Shown piece by piece: positions 7,808 through 17,110 of a DNA stretch of 64,000 bases. Under the pieces are notes generated by a model. The model was given only the letters and a program-made list of their open reading frames with translations, did not search any database and had not been told where the DNA came from. The stretch spans positions 930,001-994,000 of the forward strand of contig CP051187.1 of the NCBI GenBank assembly GCA_038087035.1, written 5' to 3'. The position numbers were made by a program, and so were the translations under genes. Source of the DNA: Gloeotrichia echinulata CP02 (GTDB lineage Bacteria; Cyanobacteriota; Cyanobacteriia; Cyanobacteriales; Nostocaceae). Positions within the stretch are counted from its first letter, which is position 1. Each line of letters starts with the position of its first letter.

Positions 7808-8209
7808 TTAAATAAACAAACCAGGGTCAACGTGAAAAAAATCTCCCAAAGTCTTAGCTTGAGCTTTGCTAATTTCTCCCTTACCATGAACCACTTCCAA
7901 CACAACTTCTTCAGAGCCAATAACACCCACTAAATCTGCCTCTTTAATATCTCTTTGTTCCATCAAAAACAGTAACATAGAGCGAGGTTCAGAACCTTTT
8001 CCAGGTGAATAGTATTCTTCTTCAAACTTTTCAATTAAAATAATTAGCAACTCATAAAGTTCATCTTCTTCAGGGCTACGGTTAGAACGATGCATTAATT
8101 CTTCGACAATTGCTAAAGCTTGTTCATTTTCAGCTTCATTTCTAATCAGTTTTGGCGGATACTGACATAATAACTCTTTATATTTATCTGAATTAAAAGT
8201 AATGGTCAT
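7808..8209 (-). CDS. Orphan HigA-like antitoxin / XRE-type regulator
   Basis: 133 residues: an N-terminal helical region (about 10-75), then a helix-turn-helix region (about 80-130) with MEQRDIKEADLVGVIGSEEVVLEVVHGKGEISKAQAKTLGDFF, read in parts. That is the XRE/HigA arrangement also present in the gene at 16134-16565. Unlike that gene it has no HigB-type neighbour, so it is an orphan antitoxin or a free-standing repressor. Confidence 0.8.
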   Translation of the reverse strand: MTITFNSDKYKELLCQYPPKLIRNEAENEQALAIVEELMHRSNRSPEEDELYELLIILIEKFEEEYYSPGKGSEPRSMLLFLMEQRDIKEADLVGVIGSEEVVLEVVHGKGEISKAQAKTLGDFFHVDPGLFI

Positions 8210-8233
8210 TTTTCCATATTATTCATGAATATC

Positions 8234-8265
8234 AAAAACCCCACTTTCTTAAAGAAAGTGGGGTT
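8234..8265 (-). terminator. Rho-independent terminator (bidirectional form)
   Basis: A perfect 14-bp stem (AACCCCACTTTCTT / AAGAAAGTGGGGTT) with a single-base loop and an A-run at its left edge gives a stem plus T-run when read on the minus strand. It lies just downstream of the glycosyltransferase gene (stop at 8301). Confidence 0.8.
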
Positions 8266-8300
8266 ATGAGGTCTGACAATTTTTACAACACAATCTCAAC

Positions 8301-9443
8301 TCAACGACTTAAATGCATCGGTCGCTGTGTTAAAACTTCTTGATAAAGTTGTTCTAGGCGTGTAATATTATCGTTGAGGGTATAGCGCTCTAATACACGC
8401 TTTCTTGCTTTCTGCCCTAGGACGGTTGTTAATTCTGGATGATCTTGGAATAAAGGTAACAGGGTTTTTAATTGCGATCGCACGGTTTTGGAGCTAAGAA
8501 TGACACCCGCACCTTTTTCTAACACTTCCCCATCTGCACCGACATCTGTGGCTAAACAAGCCAGTCCACATGCCATTGCCTCTAATAGAGATAGTGACAA
8601 ACCTTCTACCAATGAAGGCAAAATAAATACATCTCCTCCCCGTAATATTTCGATGCGTCGTTCTTCCTCAGCAATAAATCCTAACCAAATAATCCCAGAT
8701 TCCAAACCATAAAACGGCTGTAAAGAAGGCTTCAAAGGACCATCGCCCACAATTAGCAACTTACTATCAGCCCCCATTTCCGACTGCTTCCAAGCCCGTA
8801 ATAGAGGTTCAATATTTTTTTCCGGAGCGATGCGACCTTGATAAACAAACAAGCGTTCGCAAGAAAATTCCGTTTTGACTTGAGATACACCAGGAGAATA
8901 TTTAGAAGTATCAACCCCGTTGGGAATCACGGCGATATTTTTTTCTCGCACACCCATCCGCGCCAACAAGTCGCGCTGAATTTGCGAAAATACAATCACG
9001 CGATTGTAGTGACCCAAAAAAGGCGCGTAGAGTTGATAAGCCAAAAGTTGGGTTCCCGATATCAGTTTTGCCCCTTTACCCGCAAATGGTGTGTGAAAAG
9101 TGGCTATCAGGGGCAAATTCAGTTGTTCACAAATTTCTGGTAAAACAAAATCAAGGGGAGATAGAGTCAACGAAGCATGGACTATATCTGGCTTGATTTC
9201 CCGTAGCGCGTCAGTTAATACTTTCGTCGCTTTAAATGTGGGAATTGTGTAAACCTGGGACTTATAAATAAAGGGAAGCGAAACTTCTTGAAAATTCGGC
9301 CAGTTGTCAGGTTCAGATTCTTCTTCGGCAAAGTGGAGAAAGCTAACTTGATGTCCCCGGTCTAGTAGGGCATTGGTAATTTCTCGACTATAGGTAACAT
9401 TACCACAAAAGGGTGATTTTTTTCCAATCCAAGCTATACGCAT
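8301..9443 (-). CDS. Glycosyltransferase family 4 (GT-B)
   Basis: 380 residues. The N-terminal acceptor domain has MRIAWIGKKSPFCGNVTYSREI. The C-terminal donor domain begins near 190 with FVYQGRIAPEKNIEPLLRAW and carries the EX7E motif EGLSLSLLEAMACG (about 285-300). It is a retaining glycosyltransferase acting on a nucleotide sugar in the cytoplasm, probably for cell-surface polysaccharide or glycolipid. It has no glycan cluster around it, so the acceptor cannot be named. Its transcript likely ends at the terminator at 8234-8265. Confidence 0.88.
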   Translation of the reverse strand: MRIAWIGKKSPFCGNVTYSREITNALLDRGHQVSFLHFAEEESEPDNWPNFQEVSLPFIYKSQVYTIPTFKATKVLTDALREIKPDIVHASLTLSPLDFVLPEICEQLNLPLIATFHTPFAGKGAKLISGTQLLAYQLYAPFLGHYNRVIVFSQIQRDLLARMGVREKNIAVIPNGVDTSKYSPGVSQVKTEFSCERLFVYQGRIAPEKNIEPLLRAWKQSEMGADSKLLIVGDGPLKPSLQPFYGLESGIIWLGFIAEEERRIEILRGGDVFILPSLVEGLSLSLLEAMACGLACLATDVGADGEVLEKGAGVILSSKTVRSQLKTLLPLFQDHPELTTVLGQKARKRVLERYTLNDNITRLEQLYQEVLTQRPMHLSR

Positions 9444-9850
9444 TCTTTATTTAGTAAAACAAAAGCGGGTTTGATATATCAGTTTTCTGTCCTTTGTTGT
9501 TGGTCTTTTATCCTGTTTTACTGGCTTTGTATTTATCAATATATTCCAGCTTCCCCTAGTCCACAAGCTAAACTTTTAGCTGATTATACCAGGGAATTTA
9601 GGCTCTATTTATTCTACTTATAAGTTGTTAATGGCTATACATTCATAACACCATATTGCAACTTATTCTACCTAAAGCTCAGATTGATCCCCAGCAATTC
9701 TAGAGATAAAATATCAATAGATTTACTTTAGCATGAAAACAAGCACATTCAGTAGGTCGGCGCAAATAAACTTAACGATTTATGGTCGTCATTTGTCATT
9801 TTTCATTTGTCATTTATTCTTACTGCTCCATGCACCCTTTTAGCTAATAA
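9444..9850. other. Intergenic region, nothing recognised
   Basis: 407 bp of AT-rich DNA. A short TCATTTGTCATTT-type heptad repeat tract occurs near 9790-9825. No gene, RNA or MITE ends are seen. It separates the MFS transporter terminus from the glycosyltransferase start, both on the minus strand. Confidence 0.5.
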
Positions 9851-11506
9851 TTACTCATGGGAGTTATACCAAGTTAATATGCCTACAGAGAAGACGATAG
9901 CTGCTAATCCTAAAAAGACAGCTTTTAGTCCAATAAAGGTTTCTGCGACCCCTGCTAAAGCTAAGGGCAAAGAAAGAGCAATATTAATCACATTATTTTG
10001 CAGACCAAATACTTTACCCCGCATTTCTGCTGGGGTTTCGGTTTGAATTGCGGTTTGCATGGGGATACCCACCAGGGCACCAAAGACACCCAATAGGGCG
10101 ATGAACATCAGAATGATCCATAGCTGGGTGGTGAATACAGACAAACCAATCAGAGAAGCTGCCATACCTATACAACCGCATAGACTAAGATTAGTATAGG
10201 AGAAACGTTGACCAAACTGACCCAGAAGCGTCGCCCCTACAGCGATTCCAACACCACCAGCGGCTAATAAAAAGCCGAATTGGGAAGCTTTCAAATGGGG
10301 AATTATTTCTGCCATGCGAACGGCGAGAACAGTTAAGGCGGCAAAAATGGAAAATAATATAGTCAGTTGCACTAAAGCATTGCGGACGCGACTATTAGCC
10401 TTAAGGTAGCGCAGACCATCACGCAGATCGGCGAAAACGTGGGGGAATTCTGTTTCGGGTGCGTGGGGTTTTTCGTTAGTGATCAAGAATAATAAAATTA
10501 TCCCCGCGATCGCATAACTTCCACCAACTACTAATTCCTTACCCAAACCAGCACCACTACCACCAAGTTGTAACCAAAGTTGATCAGCAAATGCTAACAG
10601 AGGTTGACCAACAGCAAACCCAATAATTACCGACGCCATCATCGTTGTCGTATACAAAGAGTTAGCCGAGAGTAAATGCTGTTCTTGTACCACCAAGGGA
10701 ATCGCCGCCTGTTCTGCCGGGGCAAAAAATTGTGTTAGAGTAGAGACTAAAAACGTCACACCCAGGATGATCAAAAAACCGACCGGTAACATCCCTAAAG
10801 GTTTCCAATCGTGAGTCAACCACAGCAGCAGCGGAATTGCCAAAACCAGAATTCCTCGCCAAACATTCGTCGATACCAACACCGCCTTTTTCGGCCAGCG
10901 ATCCACATATACACCAGCCACAGAACCAAATAACACCGCTGGAATAGTAAAAGCCATCATCAAAGCTGACACCCAACCACTAATACTCTGACCACCCGCT
11001 TGGAACTGAGTATTAATCAAACCAATCATCAGCACCAGATAAACTTTATCTGCCATTTGACAGAAGACTTGACCACCCCAAAGTGCTAGGAAATTTGGGT
11101 TTTTTAATACAGGCCAAAATCCCTGTTGTTGTGGATCATCAAATGGTGTTTTCCCATCCTCATCAGACATGTTTAAATCAGGCGGTTCTTTCCCTGGGGT
11201 AGACGCTGATGGGAAATTATTGTCAGTCGGTCCACCAGTACCATTTCCCTCAGCAGTGGTTGATTTATCGGCTTGTGTTTCTGATTTTTCTGTAACATCA
11301 GCTTTTGTTATTTCTGATGTCCCATTGTGATGGTTTTGAGAAACCTCCTTTGGCGAAATTTCTTCACTATTGATTTGACTGGGTTGAGACCGAGGAACAG
11401 CACTCAGGTAATTTGGTACTGTAGAATCTGATGCCCTATTCTGTTTTTTGGCGTAGCTTGGTGATATAGATAGGATTTTGGTATCCAAATCAGAAGGTTG
11501 CATCAT
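9851..11506 (-). CDS. MFS transporter with disordered N-terminal extension
   Basis: 551 residues. Residues 1 to about 125 are polar, serine/threonine/proline-rich and probably cytoplasmic and disordered. From about 130 (FWPVLKNPNFLALWGGQVFCQMADKVY, read in parts) come about twelve hydrophobic helices typical of the major facilitator superfamily (macrolide/ENTS-like efflux branch), with a GVYVDRWPKK loop-2/3 motif. The likely role is drug or metabolite efflux. The start overlaps the end of recO by 17 bp, suggesting co-transcription with recO. Confidence 0.87.
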   Translation of the reverse strand: MMQPSDLDTKILSISPSYAKKQNRASDSTVPNYLSAVPRSQPSQINSEEISPKEVSQNHHNGTSEITKADVTEKSETQADKSTTAEGNGTGGPTDNNFPSASTPGKEPPDLNMSDEDGKTPFDDPQQQGFWPVLKNPNFLALWGGQVFCQMADKVYLVLMIGLINTQFQAGGQSISGWVSALMMAFTIPAVLFGSVAGVYVDRWPKKAVLVSTNVWRGILVLAIPLLLWLTHDWKPLGMLPVGFLIILGVTFLVSTLTQFFAPAEQAAIPLVVQEQHLLSANSLYTTTMMASVIIGFAVGQPLLAFADQLWLQLGGSGAGLGKELVVGGSYAIAGIILLFLITNEKPHAPETEFPHVFADLRDGLRYLKANSRVRNALVQLTILFSIFAALTVLAVRMAEIIPHLKASQFGFLLAAGGVGIAVGATLLGQFGQRFSYTNLSLCGCIGMAASLIGLSVFTTQLWIILMFIALLGVFGALVGIPMQTAIQTETPAEMRGKVFGLQNNVINIALSLPLALAGVAETFIGLKAVFLGLAAIVFSVGILTWYNSHE

Positions 11507-12368
11507 AGTTAGCAGTAAAATAAGAATCTATTAAGGTAGCGGAGCGAATAGGGCGACCTAAATGATACTGAGTATACTGGCGCAAAATCTGCTCAACAGA
11601 TAACCAATCATGATTTTTAGCAATATTAATTGGCATTATCTCTGGTTGGGACAGCTGCTGGAGTATAGCAAGTTCTATAGCACTCAGGCGAGTAGTGATA
11701 ACTGGTATATCTTGACGATGCAGAACAGTTTGGTAGCCAGTGCTGGGTGAATTTGGGGAAATGGGATTTTCTCCCCCTTTCCGTAAAGCTTCCCAAGCTT
11801 CTAAACAAATCGTTCCCCCTGTCGTGATGCTAAATCCTACTTTCGGCTGGGAGTCCTGAAAATTTGGGATTAGGGGACGCTGACTTAAACAACAAACTTG
11901 TACCTGAGGAGTCAGTCCTCCCAAAGCTAAAAGGTGAAACACCCCATGAGCCAAATGAGCGAAAATACTTGCAGCCTCGGTATTCGGTAATTCCTCCAAC
12001 CGACGAAGATGTTCATTGAGTAACTCATAAAGCTCTTCTTGGGGTTGTTCACTTAAAGCCTGATACAGGGCTATTTCTGCTAAATACTGGCTAGCGGCCA
12101 GTTTCCCCAAATCTTTCGCCAGACCCGGATAAGTTTTTAACGTTTGTGCTTGCGTAATTTTATCGAGCGATCGCCCTTTAGCTATCAGTAATTCATTCAC
12201 CACAAACACCCCACTCCTGCCACCTAGGCTGGAGTTGTGCTTGCGTGCCCCAGGGGCAACTGCTCGAATCAAACCAAACTCGCGTGTTAAAATTGTCACT
12301 ATTCTATCCGATTCTCCCAGCGCCTGGGCTTTCAGATTAATTCCAGTTGCTTGATAGGTTCTAGTCAT
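11490..12368 (-). CDS. recO: DNA repair protein RecO
   Basis: 292 residues. The N-terminal OB-fold pattern is clear: MTRTYQATGINLKAQALGESDRIVTILTREFGL (read in parts), then APGARK and LGGRSGVF. A helical middle and the C-terminal region with LHRQD and a terminal LGRPIRSATLID fit RecO, which loads RecA with RecF/RecR in gap repair. The downstream MFS gene overlaps it. Upstream is a GTCAAGG heptad-repeat tract that separates it from deoC. Confidence 0.9.
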   Translation of the reverse strand: MTRTYQATGINLKAQALGESDRIVTILTREFGLIRAVAPGARKHNSSLGGRSGVFVVNELLIAKGRSLDKITQAQTLKTYPGLAKDLGKLAASQYLAEIALYQALSEQPQEELYELLNEHLRRLEELPNTEAASIFAHLAHGVFHLLALGGLTPQVQVCCLSQRPLIPNFQDSQPKVGFSITTGGTICLEAWEALRKGGENPISPNSPSTGYQTVLHRQDIPVITTRLSAIELAILQQLSQPEIMPINIAKNHDWLSVEQILRQYTQYHLGRPIRSATLIDSYFTANYDATF

Positions 12369-12432
12369 TAGTCAAGGGTCAAGGGTCAAGGGTCAAGAGT
12401 CAAGGGTCAAGAGTCAAGGGTCAAGGGTCAAC
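12369..12432. repeat. Heptanucleotide tandem repeat (GTCAAGG/GTCAAGA)
   Basis: About nine tandem heptamers, mostly GGGTCAA with GAGTCAA variants, lie between recO and deoC. This is the short tandemly repeated repetitive (STRR-like) class common between genes of heterocystous cyanobacteria. Confidence 0.8.
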
Positions 12433-12460
12433 ATTTGGACTCTGGACTTTGGACTCTGGA

Positions 12461-13141
12461 CTACTCTTTCTTTCCTAGGTTATCGCGCTGGCGGATTAAA
12501 TCGACACTGCGAGATGTGCCTAATCGAGTAGCGCCTGCCAAAATTAAATCTAGGGCTTGATTTATAGTGGTAATTCCGCCCGATGCTTTAATTCCCACCC
12601 TGTCCCGTGCCATTTCCTTCAAAAATCGCACATCCGCCACTGTTGCGCCACCACTCCAACCAGTACTGGTTTTTAAGAATGCTGCACCAGCTTCCATAGA
12701 GATTTCTGCTGCGAGTTTCTTCTGAGCATCTGTTAGCAGGTTGGTTTCTAAAATTACCTTGACAGTCTGTCCAGTCTCCTCGCAAATTTCGGCAATTTCT
12801 CGGTGGACAGCTTCCGTGTTCCCAGCCTTCAACCAACCTAAGTTGATGACCACATCCAACTCCGTAGCGCCATTTTCCGCCGCCTCTTGCGCCTCATAGA
12901 GCTTCACTGCTGAAGTCGTCGCCCCAGTCGGAAAGCCAATCACCGTACAGACTTTAGGATTCTTACCGTGGAGCAGTTCCGTCGCCTGCTTCACATAGGC
13001 GGGATACACACAAACCGCCGCAAAATTAAACCTGTATGCTTCTTCACACCATTGCTCAACCTGCTCTGGGGTAGCAGTTGGCATTAGCAGAGCGTGATCG
13101 ATAAATGGCGCAATATCAATATCTGGATAGTCTGCTGCCAT
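12461..13141 (-). CDS. deoC: Deoxyribose-phosphate aldolase
   Basis: 226 residues, the standard DeoC length. It converts 2-deoxyribose-5-phosphate to glyceraldehyde-3-phosphate and acetaldehyde. The family blocks are visible: DHALLMPTATPEQVEQWCEEA, then VCVYPAYVKQA, VCTVIGFPTGA, LDVVINLGWLKAG, VKVILETNLL, and FLKTSTGWSGGATVADV containing the Schiff-base lysine (FLKTSTG) near 155-165, with GIKASGGI after it. It lies directly upstream of recO on the same strand. Confidence 0.95.
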   Translation of the reverse strand: MAADYPDIDIAPFIDHALLMPTATPEQVEQWCEEAYRFNFAAVCVYPAYVKQATELLHGKNPKVCTVIGFPTGATTSAVKLYEAQEAAENGATELDVVINLGWLKAGNTEAVHREIAEICEETGQTVKVILETNLLTDAQKKLAAEISMEAGAAFLKTSTGWSGGATVADVRFLKEMARDRVGIKASGGITTINQALDLILAGATRLGTSRSVDLIRQRDNLGKKE

Positions 13142-13309
13142 TGCTATATTATGCCCATGAGTTATTATTAAAGTTTATAAAAAATTAAGACATTATTTTT
13201 AAATTAAACCATATTTATGACAAATTTATCTTCAAGACAGGCTAATTGCTGGATCTGGTATGCCAGCTTGATAGCTGACCCTGAATTTTATTAAGTATTT
13301 AAATTTACA

Positions 13310-14479
13310 TCAGCTAGTCTTAACCTGATGACCAGGATTTTGCACCAAAGTCCTCACACCAGTGGCTAAAAAGTCAAGAATAGTTTGAGCTAAACCCTTT
13401 GACGCCAAATACGGGACACCATTACCAATAGTTTTAAACATATTAGTAAGTGACATATTATCTGGAAGCACGAAATTTGCCGGCATAGATTGTATTGCTA
13501 AAGCTTCCGCAGCAGAAATTCGCCGAATTTTATAGGGATGTAAATGTACTTCATTATTGCCATAACAAGCGGTAGGAGAATAACGCCATCGGTGCAGACG
13601 TTTGAAAGACTTTTTAGAATCATCGCCTTCATCTACAGCCGCAAATCTGGTAATACCTGCTCTTGGTTGGAAATAATCCTCAGCGTTGGGATGATGCAAC
13701 ACATCATTTTTTCTAAACCAATATTCTACAGTTAATTCTTCAGGAATATCATCAGGACAAAGCAATATAGAATCTGCTTGAAATGGTTCACATTTACGCC
13801 AAGGGTAATCAAAAACCTTGGCTTGAGGATATAAAATATAATTATTCCAAGGAAACACACCTTCAGGTAATAATTGACCGCCCATATCTTGAATTAAATT
13901 CTTGTGGAAACCAACAAGAATAATTCTATCTCTATCTTGAGGTACACCATATTCAATAGCATTAATTAAGCGCTCAGTTAAAATATATCCTGCTTCCTGT
14001 AACTGTACTTTTAAAGCTTCATAAAATAAACGATGTTTTGTCGTCCTCCACAAACCATTGACATTTTCAAATAAAAAGAAATCTGGGATATTCTGACAAA
14101 TTAATTCAACATAAGCACCCGACAGTTTACCATTATCACCTAAGCGTCCTCTATTTTTGCCCCCAATAGAGAAATCAGGACAGGGAGGACCACCAATAAA
14201 GCCAACAATATTATCAGATTTGCGACAATCGTTGACTAACTCCCAGAGGCGTTGTGCGGCGATTCCTTCGGTAAGTTTGGTTACGTCTGCAGCTTCCCCC
14301 TCATGATATCCATATTCAGGTAATGATAGGTTAAGAACTTCCCGTGAATAGCGGTAAGCTGACATGAACGGGGAGAAGATTTCATTGACGTAGACAATAT
14401 TAAAACCGCTGGTTTCAAAGCCTAAATCCAGGAAACCGGCGCCGGAGAAGAAGGAGAATATAGCAGGGCGAAAAATCAT
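13310..14479 (-). CDS. C5-cytosine DNA methyltransferase (candidate restriction-modification methylase)
   Basis: 389 residues from the ATG at 14479; a TTG eight codons upstream is less likely. It has motif I FSFFSGAGFLDLGFETSGF, motif IV GGPPCPDFS with the catalytic Cys in PC, motif VI FLFENVNGL, motif VIII QDRDRIILVGF and C-terminal motifs including TIGNGVPYLASKGLA. The target-recognition region (about 215-300) is unlike that of the methyltransferase at 37703-39058. It is divergent from a nuclease-like gene 109 bp away, which suggests a type II R-M pair. Confidence 0.92.
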   Translation of the reverse strand: MIFRPAIFSFFSGAGFLDLGFETSGFNIVYVNEIFSPFMSAYRYSREVLNLSLPEYGYHEGEAADVTKLTEGIAAQRLWELVNDCRKSDNIVGFIGGPPCPDFSIGGKNRGRLGDNGKLSGAYVELICQNIPDFFLFENVNGLWRTTKHRLFYEALKVQLQEAGYILTERLINAIEYGVPQDRDRIILVGFHKNLIQDMGGQLLPEGVFPWNNYILYPQAKVFDYPWRKCEPFQADSILLCPDDIPEELTVEYWFRKNDVLHHPNAEDYFQPRAGITRFAAVDEGDDSKKSFKRLHRWRYSPTACYGNNEVHLHPYKIRRISAAEALAIQSMPANFVLPDNMSLTNMFKTIGNGVPYLASKGLAQTILDFLATGVRTLVQNPGHQVKTS

Positions 14480-14588
14480 AAAAAACAGAATATAGTAGTC
14501 CAAATATATTAAAATATCCTTAAATATACAATCGCTGTTGTTTAATAATTAATAATTGCTTGTATAAAAAAATAAGTTGATTTTTATT

Positions 14589-15110
14589 ATGCCATCATCT
14601 GACTGGGAAAAGTTATTAGCTGAAGGAAACCGCGCAGTTGAAATAGTTCGCAGGGGGTTAAGAAATCGCGGTATCAATGCGGGAGAGTCTATAATTACTG
14701 AATTTGGTAATGATGAAGATATTCCTGTGTATAATAAAGATAATCAGCGCAAGTTATTTTGGATATCAGTTAAAAGTGTTTCCGGGCGAGTTGAAAATCC
14801 CCGTATTCTACCTGTTGGTTATCAAGGCTGGATGTGTGGCGAAGTTGAAAGCAAGCAATGGGTCAACCCCCCATCTGTGATTATCTGGTATTGTTTAACT
14901 AATGGTATGGCGTGGGGTGCTATTCCTCCTCAACGGCTAAGTACCCGTTGGTTTATTTTTCCTGAGCGTTGGGGGAAGATAGTAGATAAGCGCAAAACGA
15001 GTCAGTTAAGTTATACGGTATACCTTTATCCAAGCTGGCTTGTGCCGCCAGATATCATAATCACCAAAGAGGAAATAATAGCTTATATTCAGAGTTTAGC
15101 CCGCCAGTAA
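14589..15110 (+). CDS. Hypothetical protein, candidate cognate restriction endonuclease
   Basis: 173 residues from the ATG at 14589; an in-frame TTG lies four codons earlier. Not recognised as a named family. Near residues 45-70 the order NDEDIPVYNKD...FWISVKS resembles the D...xVK core of a PD-(D/E)XK nuclease with the usual E replaced by S, followed by a tryptophan-rich region (GYQGWMCGE, VIIWYCL, GMAWGAIPP). It is divergent from the C5 methyltransferase. The R-M pairing is inferred from position only. Confidence 0.5.
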   Translation: MPSSDWEKLLAEGNRAVEIVRRGLRNRGINAGESIITEFGNDEDIPVYNKDNQRKLFWISVKSVSGRVENPRILPVGYQGWMCGEVESKQWVNPPSVIIWYCLTNGMAWGAIPPQRLSTRWFIFPERWGKIVDKRKTSQLSYTVYLYPSWLVPPDIIITKEEIIAYIQSLARQ

Positions 15111-15192
15111 TGATTTATATACTATAATAGCGTTTAAAGACTTGATTAAGACATATTCCAGAAACGAAAATCAAAAATAAATAATTGTAACT

Positions 15193-15444
15193 ATGTATGA
15201 ACAGTTTATAGATTTTGAGGCAATTTTTAATCTAGCATATAAGCACACTGAACAACTGATTGAACGCGGCTTTGATATTAGTGATCCTTGTGGCGTCACA
15301 GAACTTGAATGGATAGCGAATAAATATCCAGAACTGACCGAACGCTGCAATAATGCATTGCTAGAACTTATTGATAAGCAAGCAGATGCTACTCCTGTAT
15401 TTGTAGGTGCTGGATACTCTGACAATGATTTAGATAGCTTTTAA
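15193..15444 (+). CDS. Hypothetical protein
   Basis: 83 residues, acidic and helical (MYEQFIDFEAIFNLAYKHTEQLIERGFDISDP, read in parts), then ELEWIANKYPELTERC. No family is recognised. It starts 82 bp after the nuclease-like gene and 17 bp before the next gene, so the three may form one transcription unit. Confidence 0.6.
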   Translation: MYEQFIDFEAIFNLAYKHTEQLIERGFDISDPCGVTELEWIANKYPELTERCNNALLELIDKQADATPVFVGAGYSDNDLDSF

Positions 15445-15461
15445 ATAAAGCATTCATCGCC

Positions 15462-15944
15462 ATGAATATATTTAAGAGAATATTCCCAACTTCGCTCTTA
15501 ATAGCAATACAATTAATATCCTGGATAAATACCTTAATTCTGAAAATAGGGTACAATTCCAAAAAACGCGCCGCACTGGCAAAATATCAAGAAATTATTG
15601 ATTTTGCTAAAACACAAAATCTCCCATTAGATACTACTAAAAATTTAAAACTTCCGCCCCATCTAGTAGACATCAGCCACGATGGGTCAGTTAAAATATT
15701 CCATACATCTGATGGTCGCCACTACATAGTAATCATTATCCAATATTCTGTAACTACAACAGTCAAATTTCAAGGCATTCTCGCTGGTGATGCGGCCTTA
15801 ACTCCCAGAGAGTGGAGCAAAATTCCTGGCGCTCCCATCAATATGCTAGGAGAATACCAGAAACCCTACGAAGTCACTGGTCCGTTTACAAATCTTTACA
15901 TTACTCGGCGTTATAACGACTGTCTATTTGAAGTTAAGCGCTAA
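15462..15944 (+). CDS. Membrane-anchored hypothetical protein
   Basis: 160 residues. One N-terminal hydrophobic helix (about 8-28) is followed by a soluble domain with DISHDGSVKIFHTSDGRHYIVIII in the middle and ITRRYNDCLFEVKR at the end. No named family. Its last codons and the following 20 or so bases are repeated imperfectly at 17111-17161, on the far side of the higBA module. Confidence 0.65.
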   Translation: MNIFKRIFPTSLLIAIQLISWINTLILKIGYNSKKRAALAKYQEIIDFAKTQNLPLDTTKNLKLPPHLVDISHDGSVKIFHTSDGRHYIVIIIQYSVTTTVKFQGILAGDAALTPREWSKIPGAPINMLGEYQKPYEVTGPFTNLYITRRYNDCLFEVKR

Positions 15945-15969
15945 TTCCAGTAATCAACGGAAATCTCAC
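15920..15969 (+). repeat. About 50-bp imperfect direct repeat, left copy
   Basis: It covers the last codons and stop of the gene at 15462-15944 plus downstream bases. It aligns with 17111-17161 with about 44 of 50 positions matching and one single-base gap. The pair brackets the higBA module. Confidence 0.7.
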
Positions 15970-16069
15970 CCATACCGCGTACTCCTACCACGCGATCGCT
16001 GGGAATTAACTTTAGCAGGAATTACATTATTAACAACGTTGTCGCAGCAACGGTTAGAGTTTGTTTAAT
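15959..16069 (+). pseudogene. Possible gene remnant (about 36 codons)
   Basis: A forward frame reads RKSHPYRVLLPRDRWELTLAG followed by ITLLTTLSQQRLEFV and a stop. The composition looks protein-like, but there is no start codon and no upstream continuation. It may be the 3' end of a lost gene, carried in or left behind with the higBA cassette. Not assigned to a family. Confidence 0.3.
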
Positions 16070-16133
16070 GATATCAAACCTGGCTGATTACCAAATGTTC
16101 ATTTCACCCAGTAAATGCTTGGATAATCAAACT

Positions 16134-16565
16134 TTAAACTACTTCTGGGGAATCTCTCTGTGATGGATTCACAGGAAAGAAGACAGCAGGTGAAATATGG
16201 AAAAATTCCGCCAGATTTTGAATATGTTCGACCGTTAATTTCCGCTTACCTTTGAGTACATCAGAAACAATTGATTCCGTTTTAAAAATAGGCACTAAAT
16301 CTTTCTGTTTAAGATTTAATTCCACCATTAAAACCTTGAGAAGTTCTACTCCATAAATATCGGGAACTAAATCCTGTTGTTCTTCATATTCATGAATTAA
16401 AATTCCCAGTAAATTCAAATAGTCTTCTTCTGACTCCGTAAGTTTTCCTTTATCTAGTAAATTATCGACAACTGCTTGAGTTTTTTCTAAATCTTCTTCA
16501 GATTTTATGGAGCGCGGGGGGAAAGATATGAGTAAATCTGTGTAGGTAATATTGTTGGATAACAT
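16134..16565 (-). CDS. higA: HigA-family antitoxin
   Basis: 143 residues. The N-terminal helical part has DLLISFPPRSIKSEEDLEKTQAVVDNLLDKG, read in parts. The C-terminal XRE helix-turn-helix (about 85-130) has LNLKQKDLVPIFKTESIVSDVLKGKRKLTVEHIQNLAEFFHIS, read in parts. It is encoded 89 bp downstream of the HigB toxin on the same strand, the toxin-first order usual for higBA. It should neutralise HigB and repress the operon. Confidence 0.88.
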   Translation of the reverse strand: MLSNNITYTDLLISFPPRSIKSEEDLEKTQAVVDNLLDKGKLTESEEDYLNLLGILIHEYEEQQDLVPDIYGVELLKVLMVELNLKQKDLVPIFKTESIVSDVLKGKRKLTVEHIQNLAEFFHISPAVFFPVNPSQRDSPEVV

Positions 16566-16654
16566 CTCATCATTATAGTATTGTTTGCTTAATTATTAGT
16601 AATAAGATTTGTGGAAACTTAGTTTGAGTTCATTGATAGCAACTCTAATTCTAG

Positions 16655-16963
16655 TTAGCCATCAAACCATTCGTCATTTTTCCATTTATCTTTATCGTAT
16701 TCTGCATGAGTAAGAAACTCACGAATATATATAACCTTTGTTTGATAGTTAATGCAGGTTATTAGTCTATACTTATTCCCTCCAATATTAAAAATGACGA
16801 AGTTTTTAACTTGGTCTGGTGCAAAAACGGAACTAGCTTTGACATCAGTAAAACTATTCCAGTCTTGCGCTTTTACAAGCTTCTTCCAGACTCGTATGCT
16901 AGGTTCAGCATCAGGGTGCTTTTCACAAGCTTTCTTGAGTCTGGTTTCTGTAATGATTCGCAT
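16655..16963 (-). CDS. higB: HigB-type mRNA interferase toxin
   Basis: 102 residues. The pattern MRIITETRLKKACEKHPDAEPSIRVWKKLVKAQDWNSF (read in parts), then FNIGGNKYRLITCINYQTKVIYIREFLTHAEYDK, is the HigB (RelE-fold) toxin family that cleaves mRNA on the ribosome. It is followed by higA on the same strand. The module is flanked by an imperfect repeat of the upstream gene's 3' end. Confidence 0.92.
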   Translation of the reverse strand: MRIITETRLKKACEKHPDAEPSIRVWKKLVKAQDWNSFTDVKASSVFAPDQVKNFVIFNIGGNKYRLITCINYQTKVIYIREFLTHAEYDKDKWKNDEWFDG

Positions 16964-17110
16964 ATATAATATTTTCCTTTACTTTTTTTCAACTCCATCT
17001 TTACTCTCCTAATTCCTTGTGTTGTTATTTGAAATCTTAGCAAATTGCGAAGTCAAACGCCAGCCTGTGAGGTGTGAGTATTTTTACTTACACCTCTTTA
17101 CTATTGATTC

